From: Acidobacteriota bacterium
GTDB lineage: Bacteria > Acidobacteriota > Blastocatellia > Pyrinomonadales > Pyrinomonadaceae
DNA: 13,149 bases
Assembly (NCBI GenBank): GCA_029777145.1
Contig: JAKOSS010000065.1
Coordinates: 1-13,149, forward strand
Direction of reading: 5' to 3'
Each line of letters opens with the position of its first letter. Position 1 is the first letter of the stretch. This document shows positions 6,729-13,149 of this stretch, piece after piece. The translations under genes and the position numbers were made by a program. The notes beneath the pieces were generated by a model. That model had not been told where the DNA came from. It saw only the letters and a list, made by a program, of their open reading frames with translations, and did no database searches.

Positions 6729-6801
6729 GCTCGCGTAGCTCAGTGGATAGAGCGTTCGCCTCCGGAGCGAAAGGTCGCAAGTTCGATCCTTGCCGCGAGT
6801 A
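6729..6801 (+). tRNA. tRNA-Arg (anticodon CCG)
   Basis: A full cloverleaf can be folded by eye. The acceptor stem is GCTCGCG (6729-6735) with CGCGAGT (6794-6800, one G-U pair). The D stem is GCTC/GAGC round agtggata. The anticodon stem is TTCGC (6755-6759) with GCGAA (6767-6771) and loop CTCCGGA, giving anticodon CCG at 6762-6764, which reads CGG arginine codons. The T stem is GCAAG/CTTGC round TTCGATC. A6801 is the discriminator. No CCA is encoded, so it must be added by nucleotidyltransferase. Confidence 0.97.
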
Positions 6802-6819
6802 AATTTTGTTCCCGCCAAA

Positions 6820-6933
6820 CACGCGAAAAACGCGAAAACGCTCAGACGGTTGCCGCACGGTTATCGCGGTAACCTTGAAAACAGAATGTTGGGCGGATTT
6901 TCGTTTTTTCCCGCTTTTCGTCTATTTCGCGTG
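6820..6933. repeat. Imperfect inverted repeat with inner hairpin between tRNA-Arg and trmH
   Basis: Left arm 6820-6838 (cacgcgaaaaacgcgaaaa) and right arm 6915-6933 are reverse complements at 16 of 19 positions. The 76-bp core carries the stem GGTTGCCGC (6848-6856) / GCGGTAACC (6866-6874), complementary with one G-T pair. The layout (repeated A-rich short motif, core, inverted motif, next gene) parallels the elements at 2871 and 5371, with an 8-9 bp rather than 7-bp motif. Confidence 0.7.
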
Positions 6934-6951
6934 CCGCAACGCCAAACCGCG

Positions 6952-7707
6952 ATGCTCGAGATCACCAGCCGTGACAACCCTAAGCTGAAGCGCATCAAAA
7001 AGATACGTGACGGCAATGATCCGGAATTCATTTTCATCGAAGGCTTGAGATTGGCCCGCGAGGCGATGCGTTCACCGGTCAGCGTGACCAACGCGGTGTT
7101 CGCGAGGAGTTTCGGCGAGTCATCCGAATTCGATCGAATCGCGGATAAGATCGTCGTACCTGACAAGATCTTCGAATCGCTTGCCGATACTAAGAATCCG
7201 CAAGGTGTCGTTCTCATCGCCCAACGGCCGGCGTCAGACCGGACCGCTTTCGAATCCCGCTTCGACGGCGAATCGTCGGTCCTACTTCACCGCGTCAACA
7301 ATCCGTCGAACCTCGGGGCAATTCTCCGCACGTGCGAGGCGGCGGGGATCAACAACGTCATCGTCACGCGTGATTCGGCCGACGCGTTTTCGACAAAGGC
7401 GCTTCGGGCATCGATGGGATCGGCGTTCAGGTTGAACATCGGCGAACGGGCGGATTTCGACAAGACCGTCGCGTGGGCAAGGACGATCGGACTGACATTA
7501 ACGGCCGCAGATATTTCTGGCACGACCGATTACCGGGAGTTGGAACGGACGAGGCGTCTTGTCGTCTTTGGATCTGAAGCGAACGGACTGACTGCCGAAG
7601 AACTTGCGGCGATGGACGAGATCGTCGTGATCCCGATGAAGAGCGGCGTCGAGAGCCTCAATCTCGCCGTCTCCGCTGGGATCATTTTGTTTGGTTTGAA
7701 CGGTTGA
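6952..7707 (+). CDS. TrmH/SpoU family RNA 2'-O-methyltransferase
   Basis: A 251-residue SPOUT-class methyltransferase that moves a methyl group from S-adenosylmethionine to a ribose 2'-OH in rRNA or tRNA. An N-terminal substrate-binding domain (about residues 5-90, with KLKRIKKIRD and FIFIEGLRLA) precedes the knotted catalytic domain. Motif 1 is NPSNLGAILRTCEA (117-130, catalytic-type N120 and R126), motif 2 VVFGSEANGL (204-213) and motif 3 IPMKSGVESLNLAVSAGI (227-244), which form the knot. The architecture fits RlmB-like or TsnR-like enzymes; the target nucleotide cannot be read from sequence. I chose the ATG at 6952: the open frame extends up to 6790, but that part overlaps the tRNA and an inverted repeat. 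No clear Shine-Dalgarno is visible. Confidence 0.92.
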   Translation: MLEITSRDNPKLKRIKKIRDGNDPEFIFIEGLRLAREAMRSPVSVTNAVFARSFGESSEFDRIADKIVVPDKIFESLADTKNPQGVVLIAQRPASDRTAFESRFDGESSVLLHRVNNPSNLGAILRTCEAAGINNVIVTRDSADAFSTKALRASMGSAFRLNIGERADFDKTVAWARTIGLTLTAADISGTTDYRELERTRRLVVFGSEANGLTAEELAAMDEIVVIPMKSGVESLNLAVSAGIILFGLNG

Positions 7708-7784
7708 CCAGGGATTGGATCGTGCGCCAATTTTCGGTTGATGCCGCGTTCGGACTATCCAGGGCCAACGTCGTGGGAATCCCG
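7708..7784. other. Spacer after trmH without recognised features
   Basis: I see no gene, clear hairpin or T-run here. trmH and the PP2C gene on minus converge across this region, so a terminator would be expected, but none of standard form is visible. Confidence 0.4.
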
Positions 7785-7915
7785 TGAATTGCCGTCTGCT
7801 TCAGCTGACGGATCGCAATAACTTTAAGAGTGTCAGGGCTTTAGTCCATAATTCGGCTAAAGCCGAGATATCTTGTTGAATCCCCAACCGTTCGTTAAAA
7901 CGAACGGCAATTCAT
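7785..7915. repeat. 131-bp composite palindromic element
   Basis: Outer perfect inverted repeat TGAATTGCCGT (7785-7795) and ACGGCAATTCA (7905-7915). Inside are CCGTC...GACGG (7792-7811), GGCTTT...AAAGCC (7837-7865) with an alternative CGGCT-aaa-AGCCG (7854-7866), and the perfect stem CCGTTCGTT-aa-AACGAACGG (7889-7908). The terminal arms and nested stems look like a REP/MITE-type non-coding repeat. There is no reading frame for a transposase. I see no obvious target-site duplication. Confidence 0.7.
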
Positions 7916-7954
7916 GAGAAAACTGTACAAATAAACTTGGACACGGTTTCTGCC

Positions 7955-8073
7955 GAATTCCAAAATCCGAATTCCCAAATCCAAATTCCCGAATCCGAAA
8001 TCCGAATTCCAAAATCCGAATTCCCAAATCCGAATTCCCGAATCCGAAATCCGAATTCCAAAATCCCCAATCC
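7955..8073. repeat. Seventeen-unit heptamer array with 49-bp higher-order period
   Basis: The stretch divides cleanly into 17 heptamers ending mostly in tcc (gaattcc, aaaatcc, caaatcc, cgaatcc, gaaatcc and similar). Seven consecutive heptamers form a 49-bp block at 7955-8003, repeated at 8004-8052 with a single difference, and a third block begins at 8053. A further seven bases (ccaatgg, 8074-8080) lead directly to the PP2C stop codon at 8081-8083. The same heptamer family, inverted, occurs in the repeats at about 43-70 and 199-225. Confidence 0.9.
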
Positions 8074-8080
8074 CCAATGG

Positions 8081-9676
8081 CTATGGTTCTCTTGACGCGT
8101 TCGAACTCGCGTTTGAGTTCGAATCGGACGCCGGCGTTTCGGTGAGCTTCAGTTCTTTCTCGAGCGCGGCCTGAGCCTCCTTGCTTTGCGCCATCACGAG
8201 GCCGTAGTTGATGTCCATCGCGAGCGCCGCCTTGTTTTCGGCGTTCGTCACGTCCTTCAGTCGGTTGCGGGCTTCGATGAACGATTTCTTTGACTCCTCG
8301 TAGTTCCTCTGCGTCAGGTATGCCCTTCCCAGAACGTAAAAGTCGGAAGCGTCCTTCGGAGGCGCGGCCTCGTATTGTTTGATGACTTCAGCCGGCTTCG
8401 TGACCGCGTCGTGCCGCAGCGAATCGACCGAATTTTGAGGAATATTGTTCGTCTTTGGCGTCAGCGACGGGACTTCGGGAACCGGCGCAAAGTAATTCTG
8501 GTAAGCATAGAATCCGCCGGCACCGATTGCGACGCCGACCAGAAGCATAAGAATCGATACCAGGAACGACGATCCGCCGCCTTTCTTCTTTTCCTCAGAC
8601 TCGGCGTATATCGAGAACGGCATGCCCGTGTCGGCCGCTGCCGCCTGAGCAAATTCGGGCGCCTCGTTCGCCGGGATCGAGATCATGTCATCGTTTGATT
8701 CGCTGACAGTCTCGGTTGCCTCGTATTGCTCGTAAGCGTAGATCTGCTCCGGCTCATCGAAGCCGTCATCGATCAGATATTGTTCGTCCGAGTCTTCCGC
8801 GGGCGCTTCGTCAACAGGCTGTTCCGTATCAAGTTCGAGCGTATCCGCCTCCGGCCGGGTGGCGGCGATCGTCTCTTCTTCAAAATCCGCGACCGCGACC
8901 GGACGCGTCTGTTCGGATTCGGAATCCGCCGCGACCTCGTCGGCGCGGACAATGACCGCCGTCAGATTGTCCTCGGCGCCGCGGTCATAGCAGATCGCCT
9001 TGATGCGATCGCAAATCAAATGGGGATTCGGGCTCGAAAGCAGCAGTTCGCGGATCTCGAAGTCGGTAATGTGACGCGTCACGCCGTCCGAGCAGATCAG
9101 AAACACCGTGCCGGGCTCGAACATGATCGTCTTGAGATCGACCTCGACCGTCGGTTCCGCACCGAGCGCGCGCGAGATCACGTTCCGGCTCGGATGATTC
9201 GCGGCCTGCGCGGCCGTCATCCGTCCCGCCCTGACTTCTTCTTCGACGACCGAATGATCCTGCGTTTCGCGATAAAGGCTGCCGCGGCTGTCGAGACGGT
9301 AAAGCCGTGAGTCGCCGACGTGGCCGATCGTCGCCACGCCGTCCTTGATATACAGTGCGACGATCGTCGTCGCCATCATCGAAAGCTGCTCGAGGTCGCC
9401 CGACATCTGGAAAATGGCTTCGTTCGCGCGCTCGATCGCCATCTTCATCACATCTTCCGCGTCCGAACCGGGATTCAGATTGACGAACGCCTCGCCGAGC
9501 AATTCCATTGCCATCTGCGACGCGACCTCTCCGGCCTGAGCACCGCCGACGCCGTCGGCGACGGCATACAAACCGACTTCTGGAATCTCAAGGTACGAAT
9601 CCTCGTTCTGCGGACGCTTTTCACTCAGTCCGCGGTCGGTGACAGACGCCGAATTGATGTGGTAGTTGGAATCCAT
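8081..9676 (-). CDS. Membrane-anchored PP2C-type Ser/Thr protein phosphatase with TPR-like tail
   Basis: A 531-residue protein. Residues 10-245 form a PPM/PP2C domain that removes phosphate from Ser/Thr residues using two metals: RPQNED (21-26), VADGVGG (39-45, metal ligand D41), HVGDSRLYR (119-127), SDGVTRH (196-202) and EDNLTAVIV (235-243). An acidic, Glu/Asp-rich linker (246-362), a Lys cluster and one membrane helix (about 371-392) follow. The C-terminal part (about 440-500, including DFYVLGRAYLTQRNYEESKKSFIEA) resembles a TPR pair and would lie outside the membrane. I chose the ATG at 9676 because ggaga lies about 8 nt upstream and the protein then begins in the phosphatase domain; the open frame further upstream overlaps the preceding gene. 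It is 26 bp downstream of RodA/FtsW and comparable with actinobacterial PstP. Confidence 0.93.
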   Translation of the reverse strand: MDSNYHINSASVTDRGLSEKRPQNEDSYLEIPEVGLYAVADGVGGAQAGEVASQMAMELLGEAFVNLNPGSDAEDVMKMAIERANEAIFQMSGDLEQLSMMATTIVALYIKDGVATIGHVGDSRLYRLDSRGSLYRETQDHSVVEEEVRAGRMTAAQAANHPSRNVISRALGAEPTVEVDLKTIMFEPGTVFLICSDGVTRHITDFEIRELLLSSPNPHLICDRIKAICYDRGAEDNLTAVIVRADEVAADSESEQTRPVAVADFEEETIAATRPEADTLELDTEQPVDEAPAEDSDEQYLIDDGFDEPEQIYAYEQYEATETVSESNDDMISIPANEAPEFAQAAAADTGMPFSIYAESEEKKKGGGSSFLVSILMLLVGVAIGAGGFYAYQNYFAPVPEVPSLTPKTNNIPQNSVDSLRHDAVTKPAEVIKQYEAAPPKDASDFYVLGRAYLTQRNYEESKKSFIEARNRLKDVTNAENKAALAMDINYGLVMAQSKEAQAALEKELKLTETPASDSNSNASSNASREP

Positions 9677-9702
9677 TGTTCTTTCTCCAGGACGAAAATC
9701 GT

Positions 9703-11460
9703 CTAATTGCCGCCGGGTTGAGCGGCAGTGTTCCGGTCGACCGCGTTGCGGTGCGAAAAGGCGAGCAGCATTCCGAGCATTGCAAAACTCGTGATGAGGC
9801 TGAATCCGCCGTAGCTGACAAAAGGAAGGGTGATTCCGGTCATCGGCAGCGCCCGCGTAATTCCGCCCATGTTGACCAGCGCCTGAAATCCGATGAACGC
9901 CGTCAGACCGACCGCGCAAAGCTTGCTGAACATATCGCGCGAATCAAGTGCCGTTCTCACGCCGGCGCTGACAAGTACAATCAGCGCAAAGATTACCAAT
10001 AAACCGCCGAAAAGTCCAAGTTCTTCCGACAGCGCCGCGTACACGTAATCAGAGTCGGAAACGGGTATCAGTTCGACATATCCGAGGCCGAGACCGCGCC
10101 CCGTCGTGCCGCCCGAAGCGAGCCCGAACGTCGCCTGTGCCGGTTGAAATGCGAGCGCGTCGAACCAGGCGTCGACGTTTATCGATTTCAGCATGTTCTC
10201 GTCTTCGGCGAGCACTTTCGGAAGGTCCGGATTCTTTTTGACGAGATCCTCGTAATAATCGTCGTAATCCTCTTTCCACCACGAGGTGTCGGGCGACGGC
10301 GGATTGAAGCCGTCGAGCCACAGATGAAAACGCTGCTGGATGCGGTTCGGAAGGATCGTTTTGACCGGCCCGGCAAGCGTCGGGAGGAACGGGATCTTTT
10401 CCTGGGTCTTTTCGGGCAGCGCGCCGACGACAAGGACGCTGACCATCAGAACGACGCTCCCGACCAGCACGAAGCGCTGCGAGAATCGTCGGACCGCGAC
10501 GAGGAACAGCGTCGCATAAACGCTGCTGAAGACCATCATCTGGCCGAAATCCTTGAGCACGAAGAACGGCACGAACGGCATCATCGCCATTACGACGAGC
10601 GGGACGACGTCTTTAGCGCGCGGTATTCCCCAGTAAGTCCGCGCCAGATTCTTGTACAAAACCGCGAGAACCGCCGCGAATCCGATCAGGAACGGGATCT
10701 TCGACGGCTCCCACGGCGTCATGTTTCCGATCGATTTCCCGGCGCGCGAGGTTACGGCGGCCAGAAGCAACGGACCGAGAGTCAGCAGTACGATCAGAAA
10801 TCCGTTGTTCTGAAGGAATCCGAGAAACGTCTCGTTCCGGAACAGCAGGATCGCGCCGAGACAGCAGAAGATCGCGAACAGCGGGATTACCGTCTTTCCG
10901 GACGTCAGCGTCGCCATCAGCGAATCGCCTGCCGGTCGCGGCGTCTCCTTCGACAGATCGACCGGACCGGGATCGGTCGGCGGCAGCCCCATCATCTGTT
11001 TCTTTTCGGGACTGTAGTTTTCCTGTATGTAATGAAGCTGCGCGGTCTTGATCTTTGCGTTCCGCTCGGCGACCATCGCCCGCAGTTTCGCGCGGGTCAT
11101 CTCGCGAGCCTTGTCCTTTTCGGAGAGATCCGAATTTTGTATCCGGTCGCGCTCGGCGCGCGGGATCTCGACCGCGTATTCGCCATCGTTGAAGAGCCGG
11201 TACTGGACGGTCAAACCGATCGAGAACAGCAGCACGGCCGTGGTGTAAAGAGTCCAGTTTCCTTTGAATTTGAAAACGACCGAAACGAAGATCGGCAAAA
11301 GAGCCAGAAAGAGCAGCAGGCCGAGATTTCTGTAGGCCGAATAGGACGAGGTCTCGTAGCCGCGGAGCAGCGCGCCGTAGTGGATCGAATAATGCGAGAT
11401 CGCCGTCAGCACGACGATCAGCAGCAGGATCAGAACGTGGGTCGAGGCGCGGCTCTTCAT
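9703..11460 (-). CDS. RodA/FtsW/SpoVE family peptidoglycan glycosyltransferase with insertions
   Basis: A 585-residue polytopic membrane protein of the SEDS family, which polymerises lipid II into glycan strands together with a class B PBP. Family landmarks: WEPSKI (250-255, the QPSE.K block), KDFGQ (303-307), SGGTTGRGLGLGY (449-461), SDSDYVYAALSEELGLFGG (468-486) and ITLPFVSYGG (543-552). It is much longer than the usual 370-420 residues: about 95 extra charged residues lie between the third and fourth membrane helices (about 92-186), and about 40 more in the large loop before the SGG block (about 390-432). Start and stop are firm: the ATG overlaps the PBP stop codon by 4 bp (ATGA), indicating translational coupling. 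Whether it serves elongation (RodA) or division (FtsW) cannot be decided here. Confidence 0.94.
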   Translation of the reverse strand: MKSRASTHVLILLLIVVLTAISHYSIHYGALLRGYETSSYSAYRNLGLLLFLALLPIFVSVVFKFKGNWTLYTTAVLLFSIGLTVQYRLFNDGEYAVEIPRAERDRIQNSDLSEKDKAREMTRAKLRAMVAERNAKIKTAQLHYIQENYSPEKKQMMGLPPTDPGPVDLSKETPRPAGDSLMATLTSGKTVIPLFAIFCCLGAILLFRNETFLGFLQNNGFLIVLLTLGPLLLAAVTSRAGKSIGNMTPWEPSKIPFLIGFAAVLAVLYKNLARTYWGIPRAKDVVPLVVMAMMPFVPFFVLKDFGQMMVFSSVYATLFLVAVRRFSQRFVLVGSVVLMVSVLVVGALPEKTQEKIPFLPTLAGPVKTILPNRIQQRFHLWLDGFNPPSPDTSWWKEDYDDYYEDLVKKNPDLPKVLAEDENMLKSINVDAWFDALAFQPAQATFGLASGGTTGRGLGLGYVELIPVSDSDYVYAALSEELGLFGGLLVIFALIVLVSAGVRTALDSRDMFSKLCAVGLTAFIGFQALVNMGGITRALPMTGITLPFVSYGGFSLITSFAMLGMLLAFSHRNAVDRNTAAQPGGN

Positions 11461-13149
11461 TTCGCCCCCTTCTTCTTCGGCTTCGTCGTCGTCTGCGGTT
11501 TGGGCGTGTACTTGTCGCCGAGCAGGCCGAGTTCGCGCGCCTTGAGAATCATATCCGCCGCGATCGGAGCCGCGGTCGTTCCGCCGTACGCTCCGCCGCC
11601 GATGTCCTCGACGACGACGGCGATCGCGATCTGCGGGTTCTCAAGCGGCGCGATCGCCAGGAACCATCCGTCCCAGCGCGTGTAAGTGTCGGGCACATCG
11701 ACCTCGACGATCTGCCCGTCGGCGTTTTTCCGACGGACCTTGTGTGTCTTTTTCGTTCCGTCCTTGTTGTAGACGATCACGCCGTCCTTGTCGGCCGTGC
11801 CGGTTTTGCCGCCGGTGATGATCCCGGTTCCGGCGAGCTTCGCCCGGACGACTCCGCCGGTTCCGCCCGCTTCTTCGGTCACCGTCGACATTATCTCGCG
11901 GATCTCGGCCGCCTGATTGGGCGTCAGGACCTGAGCATACATCTGAGGCTGGAGATCGGCCTCGATCTTCGGCTTCATCAATTTGCCTTGCAGATTCGCG
12001 GCGGCCGACGCGATGAGCGCCATCTGGAGCGGCGTCATTTGGCCGGCAAGTCCTTGCCCCATCCCCTCGACGCCGAAATCGTAAAGCGTCAGTTTGTCGC
12101 CGGTGACGATCGTCGCCTTTGCCGGCGCCAGCGAATTCGCGATCCGCTTGTTGCTCGTGTTCCAGATATCGGAATAAAAGCCCTGGATCAGCGCGTCGCG
12201 GGCGGTTTCGACGGGTTCGATCCCGACGAGCCGGGCCGTCGAAGCCATTTGGTCGCGGCCGAGATAATTCGCCATCTGCGCGAAATACTGGTTGCTCGAA
12301 ACCTTGAACGCCTCGCGAATCTCGATCGGACCGCAAGCGTGGCAACTGCCGCCGGCGTCGCAGATCGGCTTCGAGCCGCGGAAGGGCGTATAGCAGTCTG
12401 GAGCCGGATTGCCCGGCAGGATCGTCCCTTCCTTTCCCGCTCGGAAAGCGGAGATCATCGTGAACGTCTTGAACGTCGATCCGGGTATGTAGAACTCGCG
12501 GGTCGCGCGATTGAGCAGCGGCTGGTCGCGTTTGTCGGATTCAAGTTTGAGGAAGCCGTCGAGCGACTCCGCGTCCGAGAGACTGTACGACGGGTTCGAG
12601 TAGATCGCGAGCACGTCGCCGGTCTGCGGATTGAGCACGACGACCGCCCCGCGCTTTCCTTCAAGCCGTTTCGCCGCGTACGTTTGAAGCTCACGGTCGA
12701 TGGTGATCCGAACATCGCGGTTCTCGGGCTCGGGCTTTTTGTACTTCGTCAGGATCTCCCAACTCTCGGGCAGCGGATCGGCGTCGCGCTTGAAAAGCGT
12801 CCGTTCGAGTCCGGGCGTCCCGCGTTCGGTTCCGAGAAGATGCGCCATCTCGCGTTCGAGCGGGTAGCTGCGATCGATCGATTTGTCGCTGGCGATCTTG
12901 TAATAGGCCAGCGCGTTGTCGAGTTTTCCCGTCCGGTCGAGCATCCAGCCGCGGAGCGTCGAAGCGTTCGTTCTCCGGTTGCGGAGATCCTTGTAGCTCA
13001 GCGCCTGGAACTGCTCATTGTAGGCGTCGGCGTAGTATGTCCAGTAGATATGAAACCCGTAAACGGTGAACGCAAGGCAGATGAAGACCAGTTGCCAGAC
13101 GCGAAGGCTGCGGTTCGCCAAGGTCGAGGTCAGCCGTTTCTTGACGTCC
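11457..13149 (-). CDS. Class B penicillin-binding protein (transpeptidase), 5' end probably outside window
   Basis: A transpeptidase that cross-links peptidoglycan stem peptides in the periplasm. Numbering from an in-frame TTG at 13121 (554 residues): membrane anchor about 9-30, the class B hallmark RGWMLDRTGKL (57-67), catalytic STFK with nucleophile S215 and K218, SSN at 275-277, and KTGT at 439-442. There are no PASTA repeats. The frame stays open to the window edge at 13149, with basic residues before the anchor, so I treat the gene as 5'-partial; TTG 13121 is only a fallback start. Odd points are four cysteines (243, 254, 260, 263) between the first two motifs and a Lys-rich ~40-residue insertion after KTGT. 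The C-terminus is a Lys/Thr-rich tail. Coupled to RodA/FtsW by an ATGA overlap, its expected partner. Confidence 0.94.
   Translation of the reverse strand, partial: DVKKRLTSTLANRSLRVWQLVFICLAFTVYGFHIYWTYYADAYNEQFQALSYKDLRNRRTNASTLRGWMLDRTGKLDNALAYYKIASDKSIDRSYPLEREMAHLLGTERGTPGLERTLFKRDADPLPESWEILTKYKKPEPENRDVRITIDRELQTYAAKRLEGKRGAVVVLNPQTGDVLAIYSNPSYSLSDAESLDGFLKLESDKRDQPLLNRATREFYIPGSTFKTFTMISAFRAGKEGTILPGNPAPDCYTPFRGSKPICDAGGSCHACGPIEIREAFKVSSNQYFAQMANYLGRDQMASTARLVGIEPVETARDALIQGFYSDIWNTSNKRIANSLAPAKATIVTGDKLTLYDFGVEGMGQGLAGQMTPLQMALIASAAANLQGKLMKPKIEADLQPQMYAQVLTPNQAAEIREIMSTVTEEAGGTGGVVRAKLAGTGIITGGKTGTADKDGVIVYNKDGTKKTHKVRRKNADGQIVEVDVPDTYTRWDGWFLAIAPLENPQIAIAVVVEDIGGGAYGGTTAAPIAADMILKARELGLLGDKYTPKPQTTTKPKKKGAK

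Noticed and set aside
5997..6818. 273-residue minus-strand frame over the lipoprotein cyclophilin and tRNA
   Set aside because: It overlaps a real gene and the tRNA, and its Arg-rich composition is that of a shadow frame.
6790..6951. 54-residue N-terminal extension of the TrmH protein
   Set aside because: It starts inside the tRNA-Arg gene and runs through an inverted repeat; the family N-terminus begins at the ATG at 6952.
7895..8077. 60-residue minus-strand peptide rich in Gly, Phe and Ile
   Set aside because: It is only the translation of the heptamer array.
8726..9310. 194-residue plus-strand frame opposite the PP2C domain
   Set aside because: The minus strand encodes the full PP2C motif set there; the plus frame has no recognisable domain.
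9677..9919. 81-residue N-terminal extension of the PP2C protein
   Set aside because: It would overlap the RodA/FtsW coding sequence in another frame, and the ATG at 9676 has a good Shine-Dalgarno and starts the conserved domain.
10144..11685. 513-residue open frame on plus, antisense to the RodA/FtsW gene
   Set aside because: It mirrors a well-supported membrane-protein gene, is very rich in Arg, Asp and Glu as expected from the opposite strand of a GC-rich gene, and shows no family motif.

Overview
The window is about 13 kb of moderately GC-rich bacterial chromosome with ten protein genes, one tRNA and an unusual amount of structured, repetitive intergenic DNA. The gene content (MltG, Dtd, cyclophilins, a lipoprotein cyclophilin, a long RodA/FtsW protein, a class B PBP and a PP2C phosphatase) indicates a Gram-negative bacterium. 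My best guess is an Acidobacteriota member of the Blastocatellia/Pyrinomonadaceae type. That guess rests on general resemblance of the proteins and repeats, not on a database match.

Layout. 1-1147 holds no convincing gene. It is a mosaic of ~150-bp direct repeats with embedded small hairpins, then a 42-bp tandem array. Next come thpR (minus) and, divergently, mltG (plus). Then follow a Cof-type HAD phosphatase, a secreted coiled-coil protein that may be OmpH/Skp-like, a cytoplasmic cyclophilin, dtd, a lipoprotein cyclophilin, tRNA-Arg(CCG) and a TrmH/SpoU RNA methyltransferase, all on plus. 7708-8080 is a second non-coding repeat region. From 13149 back to 8081, on minus, lies a compact cell-wall cluster: class B PBP (5' end probably outside the window), RodA/FtsW glycosyltransferase and a membrane-anchored PP2C phosphatase.

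How the genes work together. The minus-strand cluster pairs a peptidoglycan polymerase (RodA/FtsW) with its transpeptidase partner (PBP), coupled by a 4-bp ATGA overlap, and a Ser/Thr phosphatase 26 bp downstream. This is the neighbour set pbpA-rodA-pstP known from actinobacteria, here transcribed in the opposite order and with no kinase inside the window. MltG, on the other strand, ends glycan strands made by such synthases. The plus-strand genes are otherwise housekeeping: protein folding, tRNA proofreading and RNA modification.

The least ordinary part is the intergenic DNA. Several gaps are filled almost completely, from stop codon to next start or Shine-Dalgarno, by heptanucleotide tandem arrays. 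Two gaps carry such arrays as inverted pairs around a 59-67 bp core. A third gap has the same geometry built from an 8-9 bp motif. These resemble in principle the heptameric STRR repeats of cyanobacteria, but the stop-codon-abutting, inverted-pair layout deserves a genome-wide check.
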